Positions 33,934-40,446 of a stretch of DNA of 40,446 bases are shown here, piece by piece. Each line of letters starts with the position of its first letter. Position 1 is the stretch's first letter. A program made the position numbers and the translations under genes. Source of the stretch: Pirellulales bacterium (GTDB lineage: Bacteria; Planctomycetota; Planctomycetia; Pirellulales; Thermoguttaceae); assembly GCA_016936015.1 (NCBI GenBank), contig JAFGPV010000069.1:1-40446 (forward strand). The letters run 5' to 3'. The notes beneath the pieces were generated by a model, which ran no database searches, was not told where the DNA came from, and saw nothing but the letters and a program-made list of their open reading frames with translations.

Positions 33934-35004
33934 ATGGTAACCGGCCGATCACGATTGAGCCTTGCATTGCCAATGAACCGTTCCACGGCCGAAAGGCCAG
34001 CAAACTCGGCTGGAACAGCCGTGTTTGCGGTTGAACCACGATTATTGGTTGCATCGGCGTCAACAAACCGTGGTTTTACGTTGGTCGAACTCCTGGTCGT
34101 GATCGCCGTCATCGGCATCCTCGTCAGTCTCTTGCTGCCGGCGGTTCAGGCGGCGCGCGAGGCCGCACGGCGGACGAAGTGTACGAATAATCTCAAGCAA
34201 ATTGGCTTGGCGCTGCAAAATTTCTCCAACATTCACAAGGGATTTCCCGCCTCTCGCACTCTGAAACCGGTGTACCACGGCTGGGTCGTCGATATTCTTT
34301 CCTATATCGAAATGGAGCCCTTGCGGAAACAATATCACTACGACCAAAACTTTTATTCGCCGGACAACCAACTGGTGGTTTCAACGCCGCTGGCCTTCAT
34401 GCAATGTCCGTCGTGTCCCCGGAAGCGGATTATCGACCTGATTTGGAGCGACGGCACGAATTACGGCAAAGCCGCTGCGGGCGACTATTGGGTCCACCAT
34501 AAGGGAGTTACTAATTTCAGCGGGCAGAAGGGCATCAATCCCATGGGTTCCGATCCAAATTCGACCGGAACTCCGATCCCGCTCATTAAAATCAAGGACG
34601 GTTTTTCAAATACCATTTTGGTTGATGAGATGGCGATGAAGCCCGAACTATGGATTCTCGGCGTCCAGCAGCCAAGCACCTCAAGCACCACCTTCAGCGG
34701 CGCGACCGGCCCGGGTTGGGCCTATTGCCTCTCCACGCCTTTGAACGTCTACGCCAGCGATGGAACGACAAGGTACAGCTACTCTTCGACGTCAGGTTAC
34801 ACGGAGGCGGAATACGAAGCGGCCTACCCCTGTGCGGTCAATTGCAACAATTCCGGCGGCATTTACGCCTTTCATCCCGGCGGCGCAAACGCCTTGTTCT
34901 GCGACGGCAGCGTCCATTTCTTTTCCAAGGATCTCAGTTCCGGCGTCTTGCTCAAATTGAGCACCGCCGATGCAAAAGACAACGTGTCGGGAGATCAATA
35001 CTGA
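33934..35004 (+). CDS. DUF1559 (H-X9-DG) pseudopilin-like protein 2
   Basis: 356-aa second member of the family. Leader residues 1-46 precede the prepilin-type helix [20 protein letters not shown] and the signature [28 protein letters not shown]. The H-X9-DG box is [17 protein letters not shown] near the C-terminus. AAGGGGA lies 7 nt before the ATG, a clear start. It follows protein 1 by 18 bp; the two N-terminal regions are alike but the centres diverge, so they are paralogues of different age. In other organisms pseudopilins are substrates of type II-like secretion systems; here an ABC transporter of the FtsX type follows directly. Confidence 0.9.
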   Translation: MVTGRSRLSLALPMNRSTAERPANSAGTAVFAVEPRLLVASASTNRGFTLVELLVVIAVIGILVSLLLPAVQAAREAARRTKCTNNLKQIGLALQNFSNIHKGFPASRTLKPVYHGWVVDILSYIEMEPLRKQYHYDQNFYSPDNQLVVSTPLAFMQCPSCPRKRIIDLIWSDGTNYGKAAAGDYWVHHKGVTNFSGQKGINPMGSDPNSTGTPIPLIKIKDGFSNTILVDEMAMKPELWILGVQQPSTSSTTFSGATGPGWAYCLSTPLNVYASDGTTRYSYSSTSGYTEAEYEAAYPCAVNCNNSGGIYAFHPGGANALFCDGSVHFFSKDLSSGVLLKLSTADAKDNVSGDQY

Positions 35005-35071
35005 TCGTTCCGATTTACCCCGGCCCGGCGGTGAAGCACGCGCCGGTCGTCGAGAAAGGAACCGCAACATC

Positions 35072-35833
35072 ATGAACGCATCTTGTCATTCCGCATCGCC
35101 GCTCCAGATAGAGCATTTGACGAAATGTTTCCGGCAGGGAGAGGCCGTCATCGAAGCGCTCCGCAACGTCTCGCTGACGATCCGGCGCGGCGAATTCGTC
35201 GTCGTGATGGGGGCCAGCGGCTCGGGCAAGAGCACCCTGCTGCACGTCATGGCCGGCCTGACCCGGCCCGACGGGGGCAAGGTCGCGGTCGACGGCGAAG
35301 ACCTCGCCGCGATGGCGGATTCCGATCTAACCCGATTCCGCCGCCGGCGGATCGGCCTGGTCTTTCAGGCGTTCAACCTGATCCCGACGTTGACGGCCCG
35401 GGATAACGTCCTGCTCCCCCTGCTGGCCGACGGCCGCGGCGATTCGGCCGAGGGCCGGCTGAACGATCTGCTCGACCGGCTGGACTTGAGGAAACGCGCC
35501 GCGCATCGCCCCGACGCCCTAAGCGGCGGCGAGCAGCAGCGCGTGGCCATCGCCCGGGCCTTGATCGCCCAGCCCTCGATCGTCCTGGCCGACGAGCCGA
35601 CCGGCAGCCTCGACTCCGTCACGGGCCAGGGCATTTGCCGGCTGCTGCAAGAGATGTGCCGGGAGCAGCAGCGGACGATCGTTGTGGTCACCCACGAGCC
35701 GGCCGTGGCCGTTTGGGGCCAGCGGATCGTCGTGCTCAAGGACGGCCGCGTGCTGACGGAGTTCCCGACTGCGCAGTTCGCCGACGTCCACGCCCTGGCC
35801 GCCCACTATCAGGACATCGTCAGCGCCCCATAA
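35072..35833 (+). CDS. ABC transporter ATP-binding protein (MacB/LolD type)
   Basis: 253-aa ATPase. Walker A GASGSGKST (47-55), Q-loop Q99, signature LSGGEQQR (150-157), Walker B VLADEP (171-176) and H-loop H208 are all intact. Order and spacing match the LolD/MacB/FtsE group that pairs with FtsX-type permeases. It lies 42 bp before the permease gene and 67 bp after DUF1559 protein 2. AAAGGA about 12 nt upstream and the family-typical N-terminus support the ATG at 35072 over an upstream in-frame ATG at 34970. Confidence 0.93.
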   Translation: MNASCHSASPLQIEHLTKCFRQGEAVIEALRNVSLTIRRGEFVVVMGASGSGKSTLLHVMAGLTRPDGGKVAVDGEDLAAMADSDLTRFRRRRIGLVFQAFNLIPTLTARDNVLLPLLADGRGDSAEGRLNDLLDRLDLRKRAAHRPDALSGGEQQRVAIARALIAQPSIVLADEPTGSLDSVTGQGICRLLQEMCREQQRTIVVVTHEPAVAVWGQRIVVLKDGRVLTEFPTAQFADVHALAAHYQDIVSAP

Positions 35834-35875
35834 AGCCGCGACCGTCGGTCGCGGTTTGATACCACAGGTTCTTCG

Positions 35876-38800
35876 ATGAACGTCGCCTGCAAATTGACCC
35901 TGTCCTACGCCCTGCGGCATCCGGCGCGGATGCTGCTGACTTCGCTGGCGATGATCGCCTCGGCCTGTATTGTGGTCTGGGTCGTCAGCGGTTACGACGC
36001 CCTGGCCTCGCAATTCGGACGGCAGGCCGCGGAGTATCTCGGGCGATACGACTTTTTCATTGTGCCCGAGGATCCGAAGGCTCCTTTCCTCGACATGGAT
36101 TTGGTCGCATCATTGCAAAAGGATCCGGACGTGGCGGAGGTCACGCCGGTAACGCAACAACCGACGCGGGTGGTCAATCCCAACACCTTCCCCGACATGG
36201 ACGACGGCCCCGGCGGACCCGGGCGCAGGATCTCCCCTCTCCCTTTGGGAGAGGGGCCGGGGGTGAGGGCTGGACGAGGTCAACGGCAATCAGGCAATGT
36301 GCTTTCCGCCCATCGCCCTCACCCTAACTCTCTCCCAAAGGGAGAGGGGACCGGACCGCGTCGCGGCGCGCCGGCCGGCGGCCGTCAGGGTGGACGGCCC
36401 CCGTTGCGGTTCTTTGTCCCGGTCTCGCCCACGCTCGTCGGCACCGATGCCGCATCGCCGCCGTACCCCATGGTCAAGGGGACGTGGATCGATCCGAAGC
36501 ATCCCGAGCGGCGCGGCGCCGTCATCGGCAAAAACGCGGCCGAGCAACTGGACCTGAAACTGGGCGACGAAGCGCTGGTGATCTTCGGCCCGAAGGAATT
36601 CCAAATCAAAATTGCCGGCCTGATAGAAGAAGGCCCGTCGCAAATGGGAATGGGCCGGCGGATGCGCCCGCCCGGCTCCGACGCCTCGCGGACCGGCATC
36701 GAGGCCGGCCCTGCCTCCTCGGCCATCTACGTCCCGTTGGCCTTAGCGAAACATTTTACGCGGGACCAGGCCAAGATCAATCTCATCAACGTCCAATTGA
36801 AGCCGGAGGCGAAAGCGCGGACGGCGGAGTTCCGAAAAAAATGGGAAGTGCAAATCGCCAAGGCCCGGCCCATCGCGTCGCTCTTGGGCGTCGAAGACAT
36901 CAAGTCGGGCATGGAAGAGGGCATGATGGGCAGCCGGGTGAAACAACAGGCCTGGGCCGCTACCGGCCTTTCACTGTTGGCCGCGCTGTTTATCATCTTC
37001 ACCACGCTCAGCATGGGAGTGACCGAACGGGTCCGCCAGTTCGCCGTCATGCGGGCCGTCGGACTGACCCGAGGACAAGTGGCCCAGGTTATCGCCGCCG
37101 AAGGGATCCTCCTGGCCCTGATCGGCTGGGGCGGCGGTCTGTTGGCCGGCTGGGCACTCTTGGCCTTTTCCGCTTCGAGACAGCCCGGTTTGTTCAGCGC
37201 GGGTGCGACCGTGGGGCTGGGGTGTATTCTCTTCACCGGTCTCAGCTCGCTGGGCGGGGCCTTGGCCGGATCGCTGCTGCCCGCGTGGCGTTCGATGAGC
37301 GTGCAACCGCTCGAAGTCTTGTCGCCGCATCGCTTACTGCGCCCGAATTGTTTTTGGACCGTGTTCTCGGGCGCCGTCGGCTTGGCGCTGATTGCCGTCA
37401 ATCCAATACTGGTCTTTGTGGCTCCGTCGTCATTTTCGCTCGACAGCGACAATATTTATTACATCTACATGGCCGTCGGCTGCACGACCATGGCCGTCGG
37501 ATTCCTGCTCCTCACGCCGGCGACGATCGTAATCGTCGAACGCCTCCTGGGACCGGTGGTCGCATGGATCCTACGGTTTGAACCCCGGCTGCTCCGCAAC
37601 CAACTCGGCAGCAACCTCTGGCGGACGCTCGGGACCACCACGGCCCTGACCGTGGGCCTGGGACTGTTCGTCTCCATGCAAATCTGGGGCTACTCGATGC
37701 TCGAACCGTTCAAGCCGGGCGATTGGAATCCCGACGTGCTGGTCTCGCTCCAGCGGGGCGGCCTGCCCGACGCCGAAATCCGGGCCGTGCAAGCCACTGC
37801 CGGCATCCGCGCCGGCCGGTGCATTCCCCTGGCCGTCGAGCAGCCGAAACTGGCCTCCGACATCACCGGCAGCGAGGGGCGCCAATCGGTCATCCAGCAG
37901 AACAACGTGATTATGATCGGCCTGGACCCGGAGGCGGCCCTCTCCGGCGACGATCCGCTGCTGGACGTGAAATTCGTCGAAGGTTCCGCGAAAGAAGCGA
38001 TCGCCAAGCTGAAGCAGGGACGCTATTGCATCGTGCCCGATCACTTCCTCCGGGCAACGAAATTGAAACTGGGCGACAGCTTCTCGCTGATCCCGCCCAA
38101 TCTCTCCCCTCTCCGGGCACCACGAAGTGGTCGGGGAGAGGGGCAGGGGGTGAGGGGCGCATCGCCGATCAGAACGGTCAAGTACACCATCATCGGCGCG
38201 GTCAAACTCCCCGGCTGGCACTGGATGACCAAGTTCTCCGGCCTGCGGAAGCGCGAGGGCCGCTCGGCGGCGATGGTCTTTGCGAACTACGACGACGTCC
38301 AAAAGGATTTCGCCCTGCGGCAGGTCAATTTCTTCTGGATGGACGTCGATCCCGGTTACGGGGCCAAACACATGGACGAGGCCGTTCAGGTTGCCCGGCG
38401 ACTGAAGGACGAAGCCAAGGCCCATCGCCCCACCTTTGGCCCGCCGACGGAAGAGGATAAACCCCTCGACGCCCAGCAAGCCGCCGTGCTGCTGGTCGGA
38501 GATGCCTTGCAGAAGATCGCCGAACGGCACCCCGGCGAAAAACAGCCGGTCAACATGCAAGGGACCTGGACCGGACCGGCTATCATGTTCGGCGAGTCGG
38601 TGCGGATTACCACGCCCGAAATCATTTTCGACCGAATCACCGGTCGCGCCGGCTCGATGATCTGGGCCTCCTGCACGCTGCCGTTGGTCACGCTCCTGAT
38701 TACGTCGCTGGGCGTGGTCAATACGGTCATGGCCTCGGTCCGCGCACGACGCTGGGAGTTCGGCGTTCTCCGCTCGCAAGGCGTCACGCGCTGGGGCCTG

Positions 38801-39079
38801 TTCCGCATGATCCTGGCCGAGGGCCTGCTGATCGGGCTAATCACCTGCGTGCTGAGCCTCGGCTTCGGCGTCTTTTCCGGCTGGTGCGGCACGGGCATCT
38901 CCCAATACGTCAGCTTCTTCGGCGGCCTGAATCCCCCGCTGGTGATTCCCTGGCTACCACTGGCCTTCGGCTTCGGCCTGACGTTGCTGCTCTGCCTGGC
39001 CGCCGCCCTCTACCCCGCCGTCGCCACCGGACGAACCGAACCGCTGCGGCTGCTGCAAGAGGGCCGCGCCGCCCTCTAG
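35876..39079 (+). CDS. FtsX-type ABC permease, large duplicated form
   Basis: 1067-aa integral membrane permease. TM1 near residues 15-38 is followed by a large periplasmic domain, then an FtsX domain (about 361-480) with WAATGLSLLAALFIIFTTLSMGVTERVRQFAVMRAVGLTRGQV. A middle pair of helices leads to a second periplasmic domain, and a second FtsX domain (about 930-1060) has VTLLITSLGVVNTVMASVRARRWEFGVLRSQGVTRWG. The duplicated FtsX layout resembles LolC/E and large MacB-like permeases that extract lipoproteins or small molecules from the inner membrane. In-frame palindromic inserts encode low-complexity stretches near residues 119-158 (PLPLGEGPGVRAG...PHPNSLPKGEG) and 743-761 (SGRGEGQGVRG), disordered loops in the periplasmic domains. 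Confidence 0.92.
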   Translation: MNVACKLTLSYALRHPARMLLTSLAMIASACIVVWVVSGYDALASQFGRQAAEYLGRYDFFIVPEDPKAPFLDMDLVASLQKDPDVAEVTPVTQQPTRVVNPNTFPDMDDGPGGPGRRISPLPLGEGPGVRAGRGQRQSGNVLSAHRPHPNSLPKGEGTGPRRGAPAGGRQGGRPPLRFFVPVSPTLVGTDAASPPYPMVKGTWIDPKHPERRGAVIGKNAAEQLDLKLGDEALVIFGPKEFQIKIAGLIEEGPSQMGMGRRMRPPGSDASRTGIEAGPASSAIYVPLALAKHFTRDQAKINLINVQLKPEAKARTAEFRKKWEVQIAKARPIASLLGVEDIKSGMEEGMMGSRVKQQAWAATGLSLLAALFIIFTTLSMGVTERVRQFAVMRAVGLTRGQVAQVIAAEGILLALIGWGGGLLAGWALLAFSASRQPGLFSAGATVGLGCILFTGLSSLGGALAGSLLPAWRSMSVQPLEVLSPHRLLRPNCFWTVFSGAVGLALIAVNPILVFVAPSSFSLDSDNIYYIYMAVGCTTMAVGFLLLTPATIVIVERLLGPVVAWILRFEPRLLRNQLGSNLWRTLGTTTALTVGLGLFVSMQIWGYSMLEPFKPGDWNPDVLVSLQRGGLPDAEIRAVQATAGIRAGRCIPLAVEQPKLASDITGSEGRQSVIQQNNVIMIGLDPEAALSGDDPLLDVKFVEGSAKEAIAKLKQGRYCIVPDHFLRATKLKLGDSFSLIPPNLSPLRAPRSGRGEGQGVRGASPIRTVKYTIIGAVKLPGWHWMTKFSGLRKREGRSAAMVFANYDDVQKDFALRQVNFFWMDVDPGYGAKHMDEAVQVARRLKDEAKAHRPTFGPPTEEDKPLDAQQAAVLLVGDALQKIAERHPGEKQPVNMQGTWTGPAIMFGESVRITTPEIIFDRITGRAGSMIWASCTLPLVTLLITSLGVVNTVMASVRARRWEFGVLRSQGVTRWGLFRMILAEGLLIGLITCVLSLGFGVFSGWCGTGISQYVSFFGGLNPPLVIPWLPLAFGFGLTLLLCLAAALYPAVATGRTEPLRLLQEGRAAL
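36231..36350. repeat. paired inverted REP-like elements inside the permease gene
   Basis: Copy A (36231-36269) contains CCCCTCTCCCTTTGGGAGAG and GGGGGTGAGGG. Copy B (36316-36350) is close to its reverse complement, so together they can form a large stem inside the coding sequence. The reading frame stays open across both. The same family is found outside genes at 39192-39229 and 39281-39320. Confidence 0.8.
38104..38157. repeat. second REP-like element inside the permease gene
   Basis: CTCCCCTCTCCGGG, a middle CACCACGAAGTGGT palindrome and GGGGAGAGGGGCAGGGGGT mark another member of the same family, in frame with the permease and encoding a Gly/Arg-rich loop. Confidence 0.7.
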
Positions 39080-39132
39080 AAACAGCTATGAATTGCCCGT
39101 GACCTTTTCTGCTCTGGAGGTTATACTTTGAC

Positions 39133-39390
39133 CGTTATTCTGAGTGCAGCGAGGAATCTCGTTCCAAGGTTAGCGGCCGCCTAATAATAAATCCCCTCTC
39201 CCTTTGGGAGAGGGGCAGGGGGTGAGGGCGGTTGCAACCGACAAAACACGAAGTTAAAGTTAGCGGCCGTCCAATAATAACTCCCCTCCCCCTTTGGCAG
39301 AGGGGCAGGGGGTGAGGGCGGTTGCAACCGATAAAACACGAAGTTGTTTTTCGACGGCCGCTTAGATCCGTCGCTTTGCTCAGGATGACA
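39133..39390. repeat. composite repeat: 90-bp tandem duplication nested in an inverted repeat
   Basis: Unit 1 (39169-39258) and unit 2 (39259-39348) are near-identical; each carries a GCGGCCG box, the CCCTCTCCCTTTGG palindrome family and GGCGGTTGCAACCG. They are flanked by an imperfect 27-bp inverted repeat (39133-39159, ATTCTGAGTGCAGCGAGGAATC; 39364-39390) that resembles the widespread GTCATTCTGAG-type element. The gap between the permease and the DUF4405-like gene holds no gene. Confidence 0.75.
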
Positions 39391-39436
39391 TATTCAAGAC
39401 GAGGCTTCGTTCATAATGTCAGGAAGGAATCTCACC

Positions 39437-39898
39437 ATGTCCAAATTCAACGTCCGTGGTTTTATTGCCTTTTTGTTGAGTTTCGCGTTCCTGCTGATCG
39501 TCATAAGCGGCCTGATCCTCTGGCTGGCCACGCCGCCGCGCGATCTCTCGGGACCGTGGCTGATCTTCGGAATGACTCGCGGAGCCTGGAAACACTTGCA
39601 CATTTGGATCGGTTTGACGATGTTGGTCGTCGGCGTGATCCATCTCATCTTGAATTGGTCGATTTATTGGTGCTATCTCTGGAACCGAACGAACCGGCGT
39701 CCCAACATGATCTGGGAGTTGCTCCTCGCCCTGCTGATTGCGGCATTGATCGTCGGCTCGGCGTTGTGGGAACATCCCCCCGGCGGACTCGGCGGCCGGC
39801 ATGGCAGTGGCCCGGGCGGAGGAGCCGGGAGCGGACACGGCGGCGGCCCCCACGGGCAGCAAAAACAACTCCGCCTCCGCGGAGGTCACGGTCAATAG
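39437..39898 (+). CDS. DUF4405-like cytochrome b561-type membrane protein
   Basis: 153-aa membrane protein with three hydrophobic helices: FNVRGFIAFLLSFAFLLIVISGLILWLA, then WIGLTMLVVGVIHLILNWSIYW, then LLLALLIAALIVGSALW. Histidines in WKHLHIW and VIHLILNW are placed like heme ligands of cytochrome b561-related DUF4405 proteins. The C-terminal ~40 residues are a Gly/His/Gln-rich tail (GGRHGSGPGGGAGSGHGGG), possibly metal-binding. AAGGAA 8 nt before the ATG at 39437 fixes the start; an upstream ATG at 39416 lacks one. It stands apart from the permease gene behind a repeat-filled gap, so it may have its own promoter. Confidence 0.8.
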   Translation: MSKFNVRGFIAFLLSFAFLLIVISGLILWLATPPRDLSGPWLIFGMTRGAWKHLHIWIGLTMLVVGVIHLILNWSIYWCYLWNRTNRRPNMIWELLLALLIAALIVGSALWEHPPGGLGGRHGSGPGGGAGSGHGGGPHGQQKQLRLRGGHGQ

Positions 39899-40017
39899 AC
39901 CGATAACCGAATATGAAAATGGAGAATGGGCCGGGTGGCCCCGGGTGATTGTTCACCCGTGGCTCCCACAGATCCGGACGTGCGGGATTACCGCATCCGG
40001 TTCCTCAAGTAGTTCCT

Positions 40018-40244
40018 GTTGCGGAAAGCGTTGGTTGGCCGGATTGTCGCCTTTCGCTCCGCGAAAGTAGCATGAAGTATCCGTTTCTTTCGCGGAAAGG
40101 CTGTGAATTTATTGTTGATTTGCCGTCGAGACCACAATCCGTAGGGTGCGTGAAACGCACCATCCCTATAGGTTGTGGTGCGTTTCACGCACCCTACAAA
40201 AATTCACAACCTAGGAGCGAAAGGCGACGAAGACTTTCCGCAAC
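40018..40244. repeat. 227-bp nested palindrome
   Basis: Four nested complementary arm pairs: 40018-40028/40234-40244 (11 bp), 40046-40060/40214-40228 (15 bp), 40102-40110/40200-40208 (9 bp) and a perfect 22-bp pair 40141-40162/40176-40197 around a 13-nt loop. The 22-bp arm is the widespread GTAGGGTGCGTGAAACGCAC element. The whole looks like a MITE-like or composite insertion. The spacer 39899-40289 holds no other gene. Confidence 0.8.
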
Positions 40245-40289
40245 AAAAACCAAGTAGCACCTTCGCGACGCAAACGACACACCGAATGG

Positions 40290-40446
40290 ATGAGGGCTGA
40301 TAGCACCCAGACCGACTACGCCGTCCTGAAATTCGAGGACGAGGGCACTACCGCCCATGACGGCCCAGGACCTGGCGGCCCGCTTCCTCTACGGCCCGGC
40401 CGTTGATATGATCCTGGCCGAGGAGCGGGTGCACTACGACTCCGGC
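40290..40446 (+). pseudogene. RHS-repeat protein fragment, frameshifted, cut by the window end
   Basis: The frame from ATG 40290 reads TQTDYAVLKFEDEG. One base out of frame from 40358 the sequence continues MTAQDLAARFLYGPAVDMILAEE, typical of the RHS/YD-repeat core (RYLYGPAVDQILADE). Both pieces belong to one RHS protein if a single frameshift near 40350 is assumed. There is no N-terminal part in the window, so the fragment is a gene remnant or the edge of a displaced RHS element. Confidence 0.55.

Noticed and set aside
37571-38779. 402-aa open frame antisense to the FtsX permease
   Set aside because: The plus strand carries a recognisable permease; the antisense protein is H/R/D-rich without motifs.
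39169-39348. CRISPR-like array
   Set aside because: There are only two contiguous 90-bp units without spacers, and no cas genes.

Overview
The window looks like part of a planctomycete chromosome (Pirellulales-like; my inference). The evidence is two H-X9-DG/DUF1559 proteins with prepilin-type N-termini, a DUF3467 protein, a remnant PEP-CTERM sorting signal, an ECF-sigma-like remnant, a C4 zinc-finger DksA/TraR protein, a large FHA/coiled-coil membrane protein, an RHS remnant and many dispersed palindromic elements between (and even inside) genes. GC content is high inside genes and lower in the spacers. No rRNA, tRNA or CRISPR array was recognised.

Layout. 1-2010: repeat-rich leader, then a stand-alone dihydrolipoyl dehydrogenase. 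2011-10560: accessory sugar/pectin region with an AraC-type regulator divergent from a RhaT-like permease, a URO-D-family protein, a secreted GH28-type polygalacturonase and a secreted acetyl-xylan-esterase-like hydrolase. Together these suggest uptake and breakdown of rhamnose/galacturonate-rich polysaccharide. 10677-13656 (minus strand): DUF3467 protein, a 93-aa protein, a terminator, an HtrA-like protease and a DksA/TraR-like zinc-finger protein. 14238-17644: FHA-like/coiled-coil/membrane protein, a broken beta-helix gene, a methyltransferase and a chimeric ECF-sigma remnant. 18107-22842 (plus strand): small zinc-ribbon protein, MFS sugar porter, Cdd1-type HhH protein, tRNA-dihydrouridine synthase and phosphohexomutase. 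23096-28391: two tandem TonB-dependent receptors, each 707 aa, and a YfiR/DUF4154 protein.

28383-39079 is the most interesting part. A histidine kinase and an NtrC-family sigma54-dependent response regulator (minus strand) are divergent from a tightly packed five-gene plus-strand series: a secreted alpha-toroid (prenyltransferase/squalene-oxidase-repeat) protein, two DUF1559 pseudopilin-like proteins, an ABC ATPase and a 1067-aa FtsX-type permease. The divergent spacer holds a good sigma54 -24/-12 match (31462-31477). About 100 bp upstream of the expected transcription start are two related 19-bp dyads whose centres lie 21 bp apart, the expected layout of an NtrC-type enhancer. I propose a self-contained sigma54-controlled envelope/export system.

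39080-40446 is repeat-dense: a tandem 90-bp duplication nested in an inverted repeat, a DUF4405-like membrane protein, a 227-bp nested palindrome, and a frameshifted RHS fragment running off the window. The same palindromic family is also inserted in frame within the FtsX permease gene.
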